64,000 bases of DNA from Limosilactobacillus fermentum (lineage in GTDB: Bacteria > Bacillota > Bacilli > Lactobacillales > Lactobacillaceae), in the NCBI RefSeq assembly GCF_013394085.1, contig NZ_CP040910.1, forward strand, positions 1,823,975-1,887,974, written 5' to 3'. The notes under the pieces are model-generated. The model ran no database searches and had not been told where the DNA came from. It worked only from the letters and a program-made list of their open reading frames with translations. Each line of letters opens with the position of its first letter. Position 1 is the stretch's first letter. This document shows, piece after piece, positions 1 to 9,086 of this stretch. Position numbers and translations under genes: made by a program.

Positions 1-17
1 AGCGAGGATGATGCCTG

Positions 18-1016
18 ATGTTTTTCTCCCTTGTAATCGTATTTATCATCTTCTTTCTCCTTTACGGCTACTTCGCCGCTAAAAGCGAGGCCAAGAAAAA
101 ACCGGATAACCCAACGGCGCCAGCCAAGCAAAACACTAACCGCCCCGTCGCCACCGGAGTTTCCTACCGCAGTGCCAAACATACAGGAGGTTTTAGCATG
201 TTCGGAATTGCCATCGTCAAGCAAAACACCCAGGGGCTGATTGAAACCTTAGGGAAGTACTCCCGGACTGTCGAAGCCGGTTTACACCTGTACATTCCCC
301 TGGTTCAACACGTCCGCCACGTTAGCTTGGCCATGCAGCCCATCTTATTGCAAAAGTACAGCGTCATCACCAGCGATAACGCCGACGTACAGGCCTCGGT
401 TTCGTTAAACTACCACGTCACCGACGCCGTTAAGTACAGCTACGAAAACACCAACTCCGAGGAGTCGATGATCCAACTGGTCCGCGGCCACCTGCGCGAC
501 ATCATCGGCCGGCTGGAATTAAACCAGGCCCTCGGTTCGACTTCCAACATCAACGCCCAGCTGGCCGCTGCGATCGGCGATTTAACCGGCCTGTACGGAA
601 TTAACGTTGACCGGGTCAACATTGATGAACTGACCCCGTCACCGGAGATCCAAAAGGCGATGGACAAGCAGCTGACCGCCGACCGGGAACGGGTAGCCAC
701 GATCGCCCGGGCCGAAGGGGAAGCCCGCAACATCAAGCTGACCACCGACGCTAAAAACGCCGCCCTGGTCGAAACCGCGCAGGCCCAAGCCACGGCGACG
801 CGGACCAAGGCCGACGCCGAAGCCTACCGGATTGAAAAGATTCGCCAGGCCCTGAGTAGCGTTGACGACAAGTACTTCCGCGACCAAAGCCTACTGGCCT
901 TCTCTAAGCTGGCGGAGGGCAACAACAATTTAGTGGTGATGGATAAAGACGACATCACCGAACTAGGTAAGGTCCCGGTCGCTAAGGAATTGTGGGACGC
1001 CGGCAAAAACAAATAA
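18..1016 (+). CDS. SPFH/Band 7 (stomatin-like) membrane protein
   Basis: A 332-residue stomatin/prohibitin-type protein, a family that assembles into membrane-associated oligomers and organises lipid domains. Residues 1-20 form one hydrophobic membrane segment and are followed by a Lys/Pro/Asn-rich linker to about residue 58. The SPFH domain starts around FGIAIVKQNTQG (62 on) and runs to about 210. Residues 215-280 are an Ala/Glu/Lys/Arg-rich coiled coil (DRERVATIARAEGEA onward) typical of the family. The first ATG has only GAGG about 10 nt upstream. A much better Shine-Dalgarno (AGGAGG, 185-190) sits 7 nt before an in-frame ATG at 198, which would give a 272-residue form lacking the membrane segment, so either or both starts may be used. 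A terminator follows directly. Family call firm; start uncertain. Confidence 0.85.
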   Translation: MFFSLVIVFIIFFLLYGYFAAKSEAKKKPDNPTAPAKQNTNRPVATGVSYRSAKHTGGFSMFGIAIVKQNTQGLIETLGKYSRTVEAGLHLYIPLVQHVRHVSLAMQPILLQKYSVITSDNADVQASVSLNYHVTDAVKYSYENTNSEESMIQLVRGHLRDIIGRLELNQALGSTSNINAQLAAAIGDLTGLYGINVDRVNIDELTPSPEIQKAMDKQLTADRERVATIARAEGEARNIKLTTDAKNAALVETAQAQATATRTKADAEAYRIEKIRQALSSVDDKYFRDQSLLAFSKLAEGNNNLVVMDKDDITELGKVPVAKELWDAGKNK

Positions 1017-1040
1017 AGCAAGAAATTACTCCTAGAGATA

Positions 1041-1084
1041 AAACAGCCACCCAATTCGCCAAGTTACGAATTGGGTGGCTGTTT
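1041..1084. terminator. Intrinsic terminator, bidirectional
   Basis: A perfect 18-bp inverted repeat (arms 1041-1058 and 1067-1084, loop CCAAGTTA) begins with AAA and ends with TTT, so it can act on both strands. It closes the Band 7 gene and could also stop transcripts coming from the convergent transporter. Confidence 0.85.
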
Positions 1085-1090
1085 CATTTA

Positions 1091-1232
1091 GAGGAGGTTG
1101 GGTCGCACTTCCATAACGTGCTCCCCACCACGGGGCTAGTGTCTAAGCTGGCCGAAGAACGATGCGTACCGCATCAACCGTTCGTCCCAGCTTAGCCATA
1201 CGCCCCGTCGAGGAGGTTGGGTCGCACTTCCT
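1091..1232 (-). repeat. ERIC-like palindromic repeat, copy 1 (plus partial arm)
   Basis: Full copy 1113-1232 in reverse orientation, preceded by a stray 22-bp arm (1091-1112). Read on the minus strand it has outer arms GTGCGACCCAACC and GGTGGGGAGCAC, a lower stem ACGGGGC/GCCCCGT and an apical hairpin GATGCG/CGCATC. It lies between two convergent genes and reaches the transporter stop codon. The lower stem is a compensatory variant of that in copies 2 and 8. Confidence 0.85.
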
Positions 1233-2592
1233 AATTTCCGTTAGCCGCGTTGGCCTTGGCTTCCATTTGCATGATCTTGCGTTCCTTGAAGACCAGGTAA
1301 ACCAAGAGCAAGAAGGCAGCGGCGGCCGCCACGTAAATCGTCGTCGCCGAAGCGCCCCAACCAAAGTGGTCGACCAGTTGACCGATCAGGGCCGTCGCGG
1401 CCGTTTCACCGAAGACGTATTGGAAGAAGCCCATGAACCCGGTCGACAGCCCAACGGCGTAGTTCGGCACGGCTTCATTGACCATTAGTCCCACTAAGGA
1501 CAGTGGGGCGTAAATCAGGCTCCCCATAATGAAGAGGACTACCGTGATTACGGCTTGACTGGTGCTAGTAAAGTAAGTGATCAGGCAGGCAATCAAACCA
1601 ATCACGCAGATGAAACAAACTAAGGAACGGCGCCCCTTCAAGAAGTCGGAGACCAACCCTAAGATGATTACCCCTGGCACGGCCGAAAGTTCAAAGATCC
1701 CGACTAACCACTTGGCCCAGTCGGCGGAGAAGCCCTTGGTCGGCAGGTAACTTGGGATCCAACTCATGACCCCGTAACGGACAATGTAAATTGACATTGA
1801 CGTCAAAGTAACGGCCCAAACCACCTTGTTAGTCAAGATGTCTTGGAAGAGGATCTGGGTGAAGGACTTTTGGGAAAGTTCTTGGGAGGTAGCTTCCCCC
1901 TTTTCGTCCAGTTCCACGTAACCAGAGTATTCCGCCATGTTTGGCAGCCCTACTGCTTCTGGCCGTTCCGAGTTAATAAGCAACATTAAGGTTGCGATAA
2001 TAGCTGAGATAACGGAAGCGGTCAAGAAAACCATCGTTAAAGAACCTGAGAAGAGCAGGGTGGCCATTTGAATCACGGCCACGCAGGCAAAGGCCCCGGC
2101 GTTGTGGGCAGAGGCCCAGATGGAGAACATCGTCCCCCGGTTCTTCTTAGCGAACCAGAGCGAGATTTCACGTTGGCAGGCCACGGCCCCCATGGCTTGG
2201 GTCACGGCCACTAAGATCATCAGGAATAAGATGATGTAAAAGTTCTTGGTGAAGCCCAAGAAGGCGTTGAAAATACAAGATAGGTACAGCCCGGAAGCCA
2301 AGAACCACTTGGTGTTGGACTTATCGGCTAAGCCCCCCATGAACAGCTTGGCCACCCCGTAACCAATCCCAAAGGTTGATAAAATCAGCCCAATTTGACC
2401 GATTGAAAAGCCGTACGCCTCCATGATCGGCTTTTGTTCGGTGGTGAAAATCAGCCGAATGATGTAGTAGGACAGGTAGGTAACACAAGTGGCGACTAAG
2501 ACCCCCGCCTGACGCTTGCGGTATTCGCCGGCGACCTTTTCTTTAGGCACCAGTTTCGTTGCGTCCGGTGACGGCTTTAAGAAGTTAAACAT
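1231..2592 (-). CDS. OPA-type MFS transporter (sugar-phosphate/glycerol-phosphate antiporter family)
   Basis: 453 residues, the usual size for the organophosphate:phosphate antiporter branch of MFS (UhpT, GlpT, PgtP). It has a short cytoplasmic N-terminus with Lys/Arg, about 12 hydrophobic segments, the MFS loop motif GGLADKSNTKW near residue 85 and a conserved YYIIRLIF segment in helix 1. The likely substrate is a phosphorylated sugar or glycerol-3-P taken up against phosphate. The exact substrate cannot be read from sequence. It is monocistronic, with a promoter and an overlapping cre site upstream, so carbon catabolite control is likely. Its 3' end runs into repeat copy 1. Confidence 0.85.
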   Translation of the reverse strand: MFNFLKPSPDATKLVPKEKVAGEYRKRQAGVLVATCVTYLSYYIIRLIFTTEQKPIMEAYGFSIGQIGLILSTFGIGYGVAKLFMGGLADKSNTKWFLASGLYLSCIFNAFLGFTKNFYIILFLMILVAVTQAMGAVACQREISLWFAKKNRGTMFSIWASAHNAGAFACVAVIQMATLLFSGSLTMVFLTASVISAIIATLMLLINSERPEAVGLPNMAEYSGYVELDEKGEATSQELSQKSFTQILFQDILTNKVVWAVTLTSMSIYIVRYGVMSWIPSYLPTKGFSADWAKWLVGIFELSAVPGVIILGLVSDFLKGRRSLVCFICVIGLIACLITYFTSTSQAVITVVLFIMGSLIYAPLSLVGLMVNEAVPNYAVGLSTGFMGFFQYVFGETAATALIGQLVDHFGWGASATTIYVAAAAAFLLLVYLVFKERKIMQMEAKANAANGN

Positions 2593-2745
2593 CTAATCAC
2601 TCCTATTCTGTTTGATGTCCCCACCAGCAGAATAGTTACGAGAGGACCGAATTAAACCAGTGCTCATCTATGTATTTCCCGGGAAATTACCCCGGGGTCA
2701 TAAATTGGACGGTTAACCGAGTTATCTACGAACTTGACCTGCGAG

Positions 2746-2762
2746 TGGTAGCGCTTTCGCCA
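2746..2762 (-). promoter_or_regulatory. Candidate cre (CcpA) site for the OPA transporter
   Basis: On the minus strand the site reads TGGCGAAAGCGCTACCA, with the GAAAGCGCT core of the CcpA consensus but a weak outer half. It starts 5 nt downstream of the predicted -10, where bound CcpA would block initiation. A near-identical core occurs at 49951. Confidence 0.5.
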
Positions 2763-2767
2763 ACCGT

Positions 2768-2796
2768 ATTATATATGGATTATCGACCAATTGCAA
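2768..2796 (-). promoter_or_regulatory. Sigma-A promoter of the OPA transporter
   Basis: Minus strand -35 TTGCAA (2796-2791), 17-nt spacer, -10 TATAAT (2773-2768). The start codon is at 2592, leaving a leader of about 165 nt in which no riboswitch was recognised. Confidence 0.6.
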
Positions 2797-2802
2797 CGTG
2801 GT

Positions 2803-4806
2803 TTATTGAATCACAGGTGTTTTGACGGCTAGGTAATTCGTTTTATTTAAATGCTTATACTCCCGAAAAATGTGTTCCGGCGTGAAGCCCAGGGCTTTAA
2901 CGACTTCGGCCCCCTGACCGCTAATACCAAACCGGTCAACGCCCATAACTTTTCCGTTTAAGCCGACGTATTTGTACCACGACTGACTGGCACCCATCTC
3001 GACAGCGAGCCGCCGGGTTACTTGTGGCGGTAAGACCGCATCTCGGTACGCCTTCGGTTGCTCATCGAAAAGGTTAGTGCTTGGCATCGAAACGACCCGA
3101 ACATCGATCCCGTCATCGAAAAGGAGCTCGCGGGCTTGTAAGGCTAGGGAGACTTCCGAACCGGCCGCAATGATAATGCCATCCGGCACCTCACGACTCG
3201 AATCCGCCAACACGTAACCCCCCCGCTCGACCGGTGCGTCCACCGTTTCTTCTAGCACCGGTAAGCTTTGGCGTGACGCCACTAATAACGACGGGCGGTC
3301 GGTCGTCTGTGCCATCACCCGCCAGGCCGCGGCCGTTTCGTTAGCGTCAGCGGGGCGAATAACGTTGAGGTTCGGCATCGCCCGGAAGCTAGCCAGCTGC
3401 TCTACCGGCTGGTGGGTCGGCCCGTCCTCCCCCACGGCGATCGAGTCGTGGGTACCGATAAAGATCGACGGCAGGTGCATCAGTGCCGCTTGGCGGATGG
3501 CGGCCCGCAGGTAGTCGGTGAAGACTAAAAAGGTGCTCCCAAAGGCCCGGGTCCCCCCGTGGAGGTTGATCCCGTTGACGGCCGCGGCCATCCCAAACTC
3601 GCGGACGCCAAAGAAGATGTTCTTGCCGGCCGGGGTGTCCTTACCAAAGGTGCCACCGCCGTCCAAGAAGGTCTTGTTCGAGCTAGCCAGGTCGGCCGCC
3701 CCACCCCAGAACTGCGGGTTGGCGCCGGCCACCGTTTGCAAGACCTCCGCACTAGCTTGACGAGTCGCCACCTTCTCCCCCGGTTTACGGGTGGTCGCTA
3801 CCCCCGTCACACTTAATTGCGGGTTAGTCAACTGGCGGGCTTCCTTTGGGTACTGAGCCCGGTAGGTGGCAAAGAGGGCTTGCCAGTTGTCGTAGGCTGC
3901 CCGCTTATTAGCCACCGCGGTTTCGAAGCGTTGGCGGATCGCCGGGGCAATTTCAAAGGGCGCCGCTGACCAGGAATAGAAGTCGGCCATCGCTTGACGC
4001 CCCTCTTCCCCCAGGGGAGCGCCGTGCACCTTGTTTGTGCCGCCATTCGGGGCCCCGTAACCAATCGTGGTCTTAACTTCGATCATGGTTGGCTGCGTGC
4101 TTTGCTGGGCCTGCTTGATCGCCGCTTCAATCGCATCCAGATCGGCGTTGCCATCGTCAACCACCAGGTACTGCCAACCAGCTGCCGTTAAGCGTTGGCG
4201 TGGGTCCTCGTGGCTACTAAAGCTTAGCGGGCCATCTAAGGAAACCTGGTTGGAGTCGTACAAGACGATCAGCTTGCCCAGCCCTAATTGACCGGCCAGG
4301 TTGATTGCTTCCTGGCTGAGCCCCTCCATCAAGTCGCCGTCACCGGCCAGAACGTAGGTGTAGTGGTCGATCAGCGGCAGGCCCGGCCGGTTGTAGACGG
4401 CGGCCAAATGCTTTTCGGCCATTGCCAGCCCAGCCGCCATCCCTAGCCCCTGGGAGAGCGGGCCCGTCGAGGCATCCACCCCTGGGGTCCAGCCGTATTC
4501 GGGGTGACCGGGAGTCTTGGAGCCGAGTTGGCGAAAAGCCTTCAAGTCGGCGAGCGACAGGTCAAACCCGTTGAGGTGCAAGAGGCTGTATAACAACGCC
4601 GAGCCGTGCCCCGCCGAGAGGATAAAACGGTCGCGGTTAAGCCACTCTGGGTCGCGGGGGTTAAAGTTCATCACCCGTTCCCACAGGGTGTAGGCCATCG
4701 GGGCGGCGTCAATGGCAATCCCGGGGTGACCGCTGTTAGCTTGGTTAATCATATCGACGCTCAAAAAGCGTAGGGCGTTAACCGCCAGCATTTCTTCTCG
4801 TTGCAT
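2803..4806 (-). CDS. tkt: Transketolase
   Basis: Full-length 667-residue thiamine-diphosphate enzyme that moves two-carbon ketol units between sugar phosphates (xylulose-5-P, ribose-5-P, erythrose-4-P). The N-terminal PP domain shows His27 (SGHPG), His67 (SAGHGS) and the ThDP/metal motif GDGDLMEG at 155-162. The middle Pyr domain starts near 345 and contains NPQFWGGAADLASSNKT and GEDGPTHQPVEQLASFRAMP. The C-terminal domain ends at 667. The start has a strong AAGGAGGGGG. It is the second gene of a two-gene operon, 12 nt after the transaldolase. A truncated paralogue lies at 6924-7916, so this is the only intact transketolase in the window. Confidence 0.97.
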   Translation of the reverse strand: MQREEMLAVNALRFLSVDMINQANSGHPGIAIDAAPMAYTLWERVMNFNPRDPEWLNRDRFILSAGHGSALLYSLLHLNGFDLSLADLKAFRQLGSKTPGHPEYGWTPGVDASTGPLSQGLGMAAGLAMAEKHLAAVYNRPGLPLIDHYTYVLAGDGDLMEGLSQEAINLAGQLGLGKLIVLYDSNQVSLDGPLSFSSHEDPRQRLTAAGWQYLVVDDGNADLDAIEAAIKQAQQSTQPTMIEVKTTIGYGAPNGGTNKVHGAPLGEEGRQAMADFYSWSAAPFEIAPAIRQRFETAVANKRAAYDNWQALFATYRAQYPKEARQLTNPQLSVTGVATTRKPGEKVATRQASAEVLQTVAGANPQFWGGAADLASSNKTFLDGGGTFGKDTPAGKNIFFGVREFGMAAAVNGINLHGGTRAFGSTFLVFTDYLRAAIRQAALMHLPSIFIGTHDSIAVGEDGPTHQPVEQLASFRAMPNLNVIRPADANETAAAWRVMAQTTDRPSLLVASRQSLPVLEETVDAPVERGGYVLADSSREVPDGIIIAAGSEVSLALQARELLFDDGIDVRVVSMPSTNLFDEQPKAYRDAVLPPQVTRRLAVEMGASQSWYKYVGLNGKVMGVDRFGISGQGAEVVKALGFTPEHIFREYKHLNKTNYLAVKTPVIQ

Positions 4807-4818
4807 TCTTCCCCCTCC

Positions 4819-5565
4819 TTACTTAACCGGGTCAGCGACGTCATCGAGGATGCTAAAGCCCAGTGCCTGGATGTCTTCTTCGAAACCACGCACCGTGTCT
4901 AAGGCGACGTCGGCCGGCGTCATGTCCCGGCGCGATAGCCACTTTTGCAGGATCGTCGGTGGTACCGTGATGATGTCTAAGCCGGATTGTTCGGCCTGGC
5001 GGATGTTATCAACTTCCCGGGTCGACGCCCAGAGCAACTTCACGTTGGGGTAGCGGTATGACATTGCCGAGCTGCAAATCACAAAGGAAGTCGGGTCAAC
5101 CCCGGTGTCGGCGACCCGCCCAACGAAGAGGGACACAATCGCGGGCACCACGGGATCGAGGGCGTCTAAGGCCCAGCGCACCTGTTCCTTGGTCGTGATC
5201 GCCGTTACGTTAAGCTTGATCCCCTGGTTGGAGAGTTCACGCAACAGGTTGATATTGGGTTGCCCATCTAAGGATAAGATCGGTACCTTGACGTAGACGT
5301 TGGGCCCCAAAGAGGACAGGATCGTGGCCTCTTCTTTAATCTGATCCGGGTCCTGGGTGAAGACCTCAAAGGAAACCGGCATCGACGGGAACTCGGCAAC
5401 CACCTGCTTGGCAAAGGCCAGGTAGTTGGTTACCCCAGCCCGCTTCATCAAGGACGGGTTGGTGGTAAAGCCAGTCACTTCCGGTAACTTGGCCATTTCA
5501 CGCATGTCATTAATGTCGGCCCCGTCGGCGTAAATTTCAATCGTTGCTTGGTTCGTAAATTGCAT
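4819..5565 (-). CDS. tal: Transaldolase family protein (TalC/FSA type)
   Basis: 248-residue class I aldolase-fold enzyme. The Schiff-base lysine is Lys93 in VYVKVPIL. TTNPSLMKRAG (34-44) is the substrate-binding loop and AEQSGLDIITVPP the C-terminal strand motif. Small family members act either as transaldolase (sedoheptulose-7-P plus glyceraldehyde-3-P) or as fructose-6-P aldolase. Here Glu67 (SFEVF) sits where transaldolases usually have Glu and E. coli FSA has Gln, so transaldolase is favoured by inference. It heads an operon with transketolase and has AAGGAG before the start. Both genes serve the non-oxidative pentose-phosphate pathway. Confidence 0.85.
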   Translation of the reverse strand: MQFTNQATIEIYADGADINDMREMAKLPEVTGFTTNPSLMKRAGVTNYLAFAKQVVAEFPSMPVSFEVFTQDPDQIKEEATILSSLGPNVYVKVPILSLDGQPNINLLRELSNQGIKLNVTAITTKEQVRWALDALDPVVPAIVSLFVGRVADTGVDPTSFVICSSAMSYRYPNVKLLWASTREVDNIRQAEQSGLDIITVPPTILQKWLSRRDMTPADVALDTVRGFEEDIQALGFSILDDVADPVK

Positions 5566-5902
5566 AACTAAATCGCTCCTTTTAAGAGTATACCAATTTC
5601 ACATTATTAAGTTCGTCATGCTTCATATCATGCACGTCTCACCCAACTGGGTCAACAACCTTTTTGTAAATTGGAGCGGTTAATTTGTTAAGACCAATTA
5701 TGTTTAATTCAATTATATCAACCGATTTAGCGATGAAATAAAGCTAATTTAACGCTTATTTAATTGGATAGACCATTTTGGAATAAGGGCGTCGATTTTT
5801 CACCCAAGCGGTTGCGCAAATTTTATAATCGCCGCATAATGAATGATCGATTCTTCATAGATTCAGCCAAAATTAAAATTAGACCAATCTGAAAATTTCG
5901 AC
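5566..5902. promoter_or_regulatory. AT-rich leader/promoter region of tal-tkt
   Basis: About 340 bp without a gene. On the minus strand a TATAAT lies at 5717-5712 with a poor -35. Nearer the gene, AAATTGGTATACTC (5598-5585) resembles half of a GntR-type operator and recalls the TTGGACCGT motif upstream of phosphoketolase (36982) and of the GntR gene (38691). AGACCAAT-like words recur at about 5690 and 5882. No RNA structure was recognised. Confidence 0.4.
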
Positions 5903-5939
5903 AAAAAAAGGAGTGCACGCATGTTACACTCCTTTTTTG
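5903..5939 (-). terminator. Terminator of rpiA
   Basis: Inverted repeat AAAAAAAGGAGTG ... CACTCCTTTTTT with an 11-nt loop, giving a T-run on either strand. It lies 17 nt beyond the rpiA stop. Confidence 0.85.
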
Positions 5940-5956
5940 TTAGCAAAACCTATTTT

Positions 5957-6637
5957 TTATCGCGCGTGTAGAACTTCCGGGCCGTCTTGGCGACCAACGA
6001 TTACTTCGTTGACCCGATCCAAGAAGAGACCGTGTTCAACAACGCCCACGGTGTGAATAAGGTCCTCAGCTAGGGTCTTCGGGGCATCAATCTTCCCCAT
6101 CTTGAGGTCGATAATGTAGTTCTTTTCGTCAGTCAGGTAACGGTTATCCCCGTCCATCCGCCACTGCGGTTGGTAGCCCTTCTTTTCAAACTTGCGGAAA
6201 ACGTGGGCCGCCCCAAACGGGATTACTTCTACTGGTACCCCAAAGTCGCCAAGCTTATCAACTAACTTTGATTCGTCAACAATCCAAATATTCTTGGTTG
6301 AGGCATCGTTAACGACCTTTTCCCAAAGCAGGGCGCCCCCGCCCCCCTTAATACCTTGGAAATCGTTGCTCACTTCATCGGCACCATCAATGGTAAGGTC
6401 AACGTGATCAACTTCATCAATATCTTTGATCGTGATCCCCAGTTCAGTTGCTTGCTTGGTTGTCCGACGTGAAGTAGTCACCCCAACGATCTTCAAACCT
6501 TCGTTTTTAACTCGTTCACCTAGGGCATCCACCATGAAGCGAACGGTTGACCCGGTCCCCAACCCAACGATCATACCATCTTCAACGTACTTAACGGCTT
6601 CTTTTCCAACGAGTGCTTTTAATTCATTTTGATCCAT
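5957..6637 (-). CDS. rpiA: Ribose-5-phosphate isomerase A
   Basis: 226 residues, the standard RpiA length. It interconverts ribose-5-P and ribulose-5-P. The sequence shows the phosphate loop GLGTGSTV (26-33), TSRRT, the active-site DGADEV (84-89), and [13 protein letters not shown] with the catalytic Lys/Glu region. It is monocistronic, starts after GGAGATGATATAGTT and has its own terminator. It connects ribose intake (rbs operon at 20.7-23.4 kb) with the transketolase and phosphoketolase steps. Confidence 0.97.
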   Translation of the reverse strand: MDQNELKALVGKEAVKYVEDGMIVGLGTGSTVRFMVDALGERVKNEGLKIVGVTTSRRTTKQATELGITIKDIDEVDHVDLTIDGADEVSNDFQGIKGGGGALLWEKVVNDASTKNIWIVDESKLVDKLGDFGVPVEVIPFGAAHVFRKFEKKGYQPQWRMDGDNRYLTDEKNYIIDLKMGKIDAPKTLAEDLIHTVGVVEHGLFLDRVNEVIVGRQDGPEVLHAR

Positions 6638-6670
6638 AACTATATCATCTCCAATGTTTAGTTTTACATT

Positions 6671-6700
6671 AAAAAAGACCGGAAACCCCGGCCTTTTTTA
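6671..6700 (-). terminator. Terminator downstream of the truncated transketolase
   Basis: Stem AAAAAAGACCGG / CCGGCCTTTTTT with a short loop. It lies 224 nt beyond the tkt remnant and only about 35 nt before the rpiA start. It was weighed as a leader attenuator, but no antiterminator or T-box element was found in 6701-6923, where I see nothing else. Confidence 0.75.
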
Positions 6701-6923
6701 CAAGTCTGAGAATGCGAGTCATTCCGATCCGCTCATTACTTCCAGGTTCGCTATTGATCATTACTGTAAGGTGTTGTAAGGAGAGTAACTAATGATCACT
6801 GCTCACACGGTTTTAACTGGCCGGTAACTTGGTAATCACAATGACTTCGCATCCTTGAGACAACGAAATTAACTATCAACCGTGGATTGGTATTAATGGA
6901 TTTGATTTTATCCTAGCTGACAG

Positions 6924-7916
6924 TTAATTTTGATCTTCCCACATTTTGTTGAAAACGTCAACAACGTGATCAACAGTGAAGCCGTAGTCCGCGACCACTT
7001 CCGGTCCCTTCCCACTCTTACCAAAGGTGTCGACGCCGACAACTCGACCGTCAAGGCCCACAAATTGGTACCAAGCTTGCGTGTTCCCCATTTCAACCGC
7101 CAGTCGGTGACGAACACCAGTCGGTAAGACTTGCTCTTGGTAATCAGCGGATTGTTCCTTAAAGCGTTCAATACTTGGTACGGAAACCACTTGAATGTCG
7201 TATTCGCCTTGCTTTTGAAGCTTTGCTTTAACTTCTAGGGCTAAGGAAACTTCGGACCCAGACGCTAACAAGATCCCATCTGGTTCTTGCGTCTTGGCCG
7301 GCGAAATGATGTAGGCACCCTTTTCAACGTCGGCGCCCTTCGTTTCATCTAACACCGGCAATTTTTGCCATGATGCGATCAAAACGCTTGGCTTATCCGT
7401 CGTCTTAGCAATCACCTTCCAAGCTTCCACTGTTTCGTGCGCATCAGCCGGGCGGAAGACCTGAACGTTTGGAATCGTCCGTAACATTGCCAACTGCTCG
7501 ATTGGTTCGTGGGTGGGACCGTCTTCACCAACGGCTAAGGAGTCGTGAGTAAAGATGAAGATTGATGGTAAGTGTTGAATGGCAACCAAGCGAATGGCAG
7601 CCTTAAGGTAGTCACTAAAGACCATAAAGGTACTTACGTAAGCACGGCTCCCCACGTGAAGGTTAATCCCGTTAGTTGCGGTTGCGGCCCCGAACTCACG
7701 GACCCCGTAGTAGACGTTGCGGCCGGCGTAGTTGTCGGGCGTAAAGTTGCCATCGTCCTTTAAGGCCGTCTTGTTTGAGGAGGCCAGGTCAGCCGCTCCA
7801 CCCCAGAACTGTGGGTTTGCCTTGGCAAGTTGTTGCAAGACGTCGGAACTGGCAACCCGGGTTGCCATTTGATCACCAGTTTGATATTCGTCAACCAAGT
7901 CGGTCACGTCTAACAT
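6924..7916 (-). pseudogene. Transketolase C-terminal half (second copy, truncated)
   Basis: 330 residues aligning with residues from about 330 to the end of the intact transketolase at 2803-4806. It has the Pyr-domain words NPQFWGGAADLASSNKT, YGVREFG and GEDGPTHEPIEQLA, and the C-terminal domain. The entire ThDP PP domain (His27, GDGD motif) is missing. The apparent ATG falls exactly at the join with the truncated IS256 and has no Shine-Dalgarno. The remaining frame is clean, so the deletion is probably recent. A split-transketolase C subunit was considered, but no N subunit is present. Confidence 0.88.
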
Positions 7917-7917
7917 G

Positions 7918-8886
7918 TTAGAAGAACGTGAATAGCTCCTCCATTTGGACTAGATTCTTGATTCGACGCTTATAACTGGACTCCCACTTAGCACTGAAAG
8001 CCGCCAATCGTTCTTTGGCGGCTTGTAGGTTCTCTGCTTGCCGAATAGCCTTAAAGTCGGTGATAATCTCCCTGCGATCGTTTTTGCGAACGTACCCTAA
8101 CAGGTTGCGCTCTGCGTGGACCCAGCACCGTTGAAACTTTGCCTGCGGGTAGTTAGCCTCAATCGCAGATTGAAGTCCAACTAAACCGTCGGCGATGAAC
8201 AACTGAATATCTTTAATCCCCCGTGCGCGTAATCCCTGGAGTAGTTCAGACCAAGCGGCTCCGTTCTCGGTCGGTGCGATACTGTAGTCAAGAACTTCCT
8301 TACCGCCGTCACTTCGAATTCCGATCGCTACGTTAACGGCTTCTCGTTCAACGGTACCACGGCGTAACGGAATGTAAGTAGCATCGAGGAACACACAGAC
8401 GTACTGTGAGTACTTGAATTTGCGCTCGTGGAACTCTTCAACCAGGTGTTCCGTCCGCTTAGTGATGTTTGAAACCGTGGTTGGTGAGTAGTAGTGGCCA
8501 TACATTCTCTCAACCATATCAGCGATTTCACGAGTTGTGACGCCCTTGGAGTACATCTTGATGACCATTTCCTCCAGTCCATCAGTCCGACGCACGTAAG
8601 GAGGGAAGAGGGCGTTTTGAAACTTGTTTAACCGGTCCCGTGGGATCGTCAGATTAATTTCACCATACTCAGTGTCGATCGTGCGGGTGTACGTCCCGTT
8701 CCGGTAGTTCACGTCGTCTTTTGATCGGTCGATCCGAGTATGTGGTTCGTAGCCTAGCACCGCAGTCAGTTCATTTTGAAGGAACTGATTAGCGGCCACT
8801 TCGATTTGACGACGTAAGACTTCATTCAGGGTAATATCTTTGTCTGAAGATAGCGCTGCGATAATATCTTTGTTAAACTGGTTCAT
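7918..8886 (-). pseudogene. IS256-family (Mutator) transposase, 3'-truncated
   Basis: 322 residues from the ATG at 8886 (MNQFNKDIIAALSSD). The frame opens further upstream but that part is leader. Family features: FLDATYIPLRRG, GIRSDGGKEVLDYSIAPTENGAAW, LFIADGLVGLQSAI and the RCWVHAERNLLGYV helix. These fit a DDE transposase with the Mutator core. Family members have roughly 390 residues; this one stops after MEELFTFF, where the last 50 or so residues, including the C-terminal catalytic Glu region, should follow. The break is where the sequence switches to transketolase. Non-functional by inference. Confidence 0.85.
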
Positions 8887-9000
8887 GGGGAAAGCCTCCG
8901 TATTCTGATTGGTTTTTAGCGATTTCAATCATACGGGGAAGGCTTTCCCTTTTTCAATACCCTCAAGGTATCAATTTACACAAAATATTTTACACTCCCC
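7918..9000 (-). mobile_element. IS256-family element lacking its 3' end
   Basis: The intact transposon end is at 8972-9000, where the minus strand reads GGGGAGTGTAAAATATTTTG then TGTAAATTG, the usual form of an IS256-type inverted repeat. The other end is gone and is replaced by transketolase at about 7917. A stem (8887-8903 with 8931-8949) flanks the transposase start and could hide its ribosome site. Confidence 0.75.
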
Positions 9001-9086
9001 TTTCCACGACTCACATCAATACCTAAAACGTGCACTTTATCGCCTTCCATATATTTTTGAGGTAACAACTTCGCAGATTCGTTCAT
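9001..9086 (-). pseudogene. Relic of an IS110-type transposase N-terminus
   Basis: On the minus strand ATG at 9086 opens a short frame, MNESAKLLPQKYMEGDKVH followed by VLGIDVSRGKG, where it meets the IS256 end. GIDVSRGK is the characteristic N-terminal RuvC-like strand of IS110-family DEDD transposases. Only about 29 residues remain. The downstream part is absent on the far side of the IS256, consistent with an IS256 insertion followed by deletion. The call rests on one short motif. Confidence 0.4.

Noticed and set aside
4819..5565. Fructose-6-phosphate aldolase as the firm product name
   Set aside because: Glu67 at the position usually Gln in FSA favours transaldolase, and it is followed by transketolase; FSA activity is not excluded.
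6640..6923. Riboswitch or T-box leader in front of rpiA
   Set aside because: Only a simple terminator stem is present; no T-box core or known aptamer pattern was seen, and the terminator can belong to the tkt remnant upstream.
6924..7916. C-terminal subunit of a split transketolase
   Set aside because: No N-terminal partner, no ribosome site, and the start coincides with the end of a truncated transposase.
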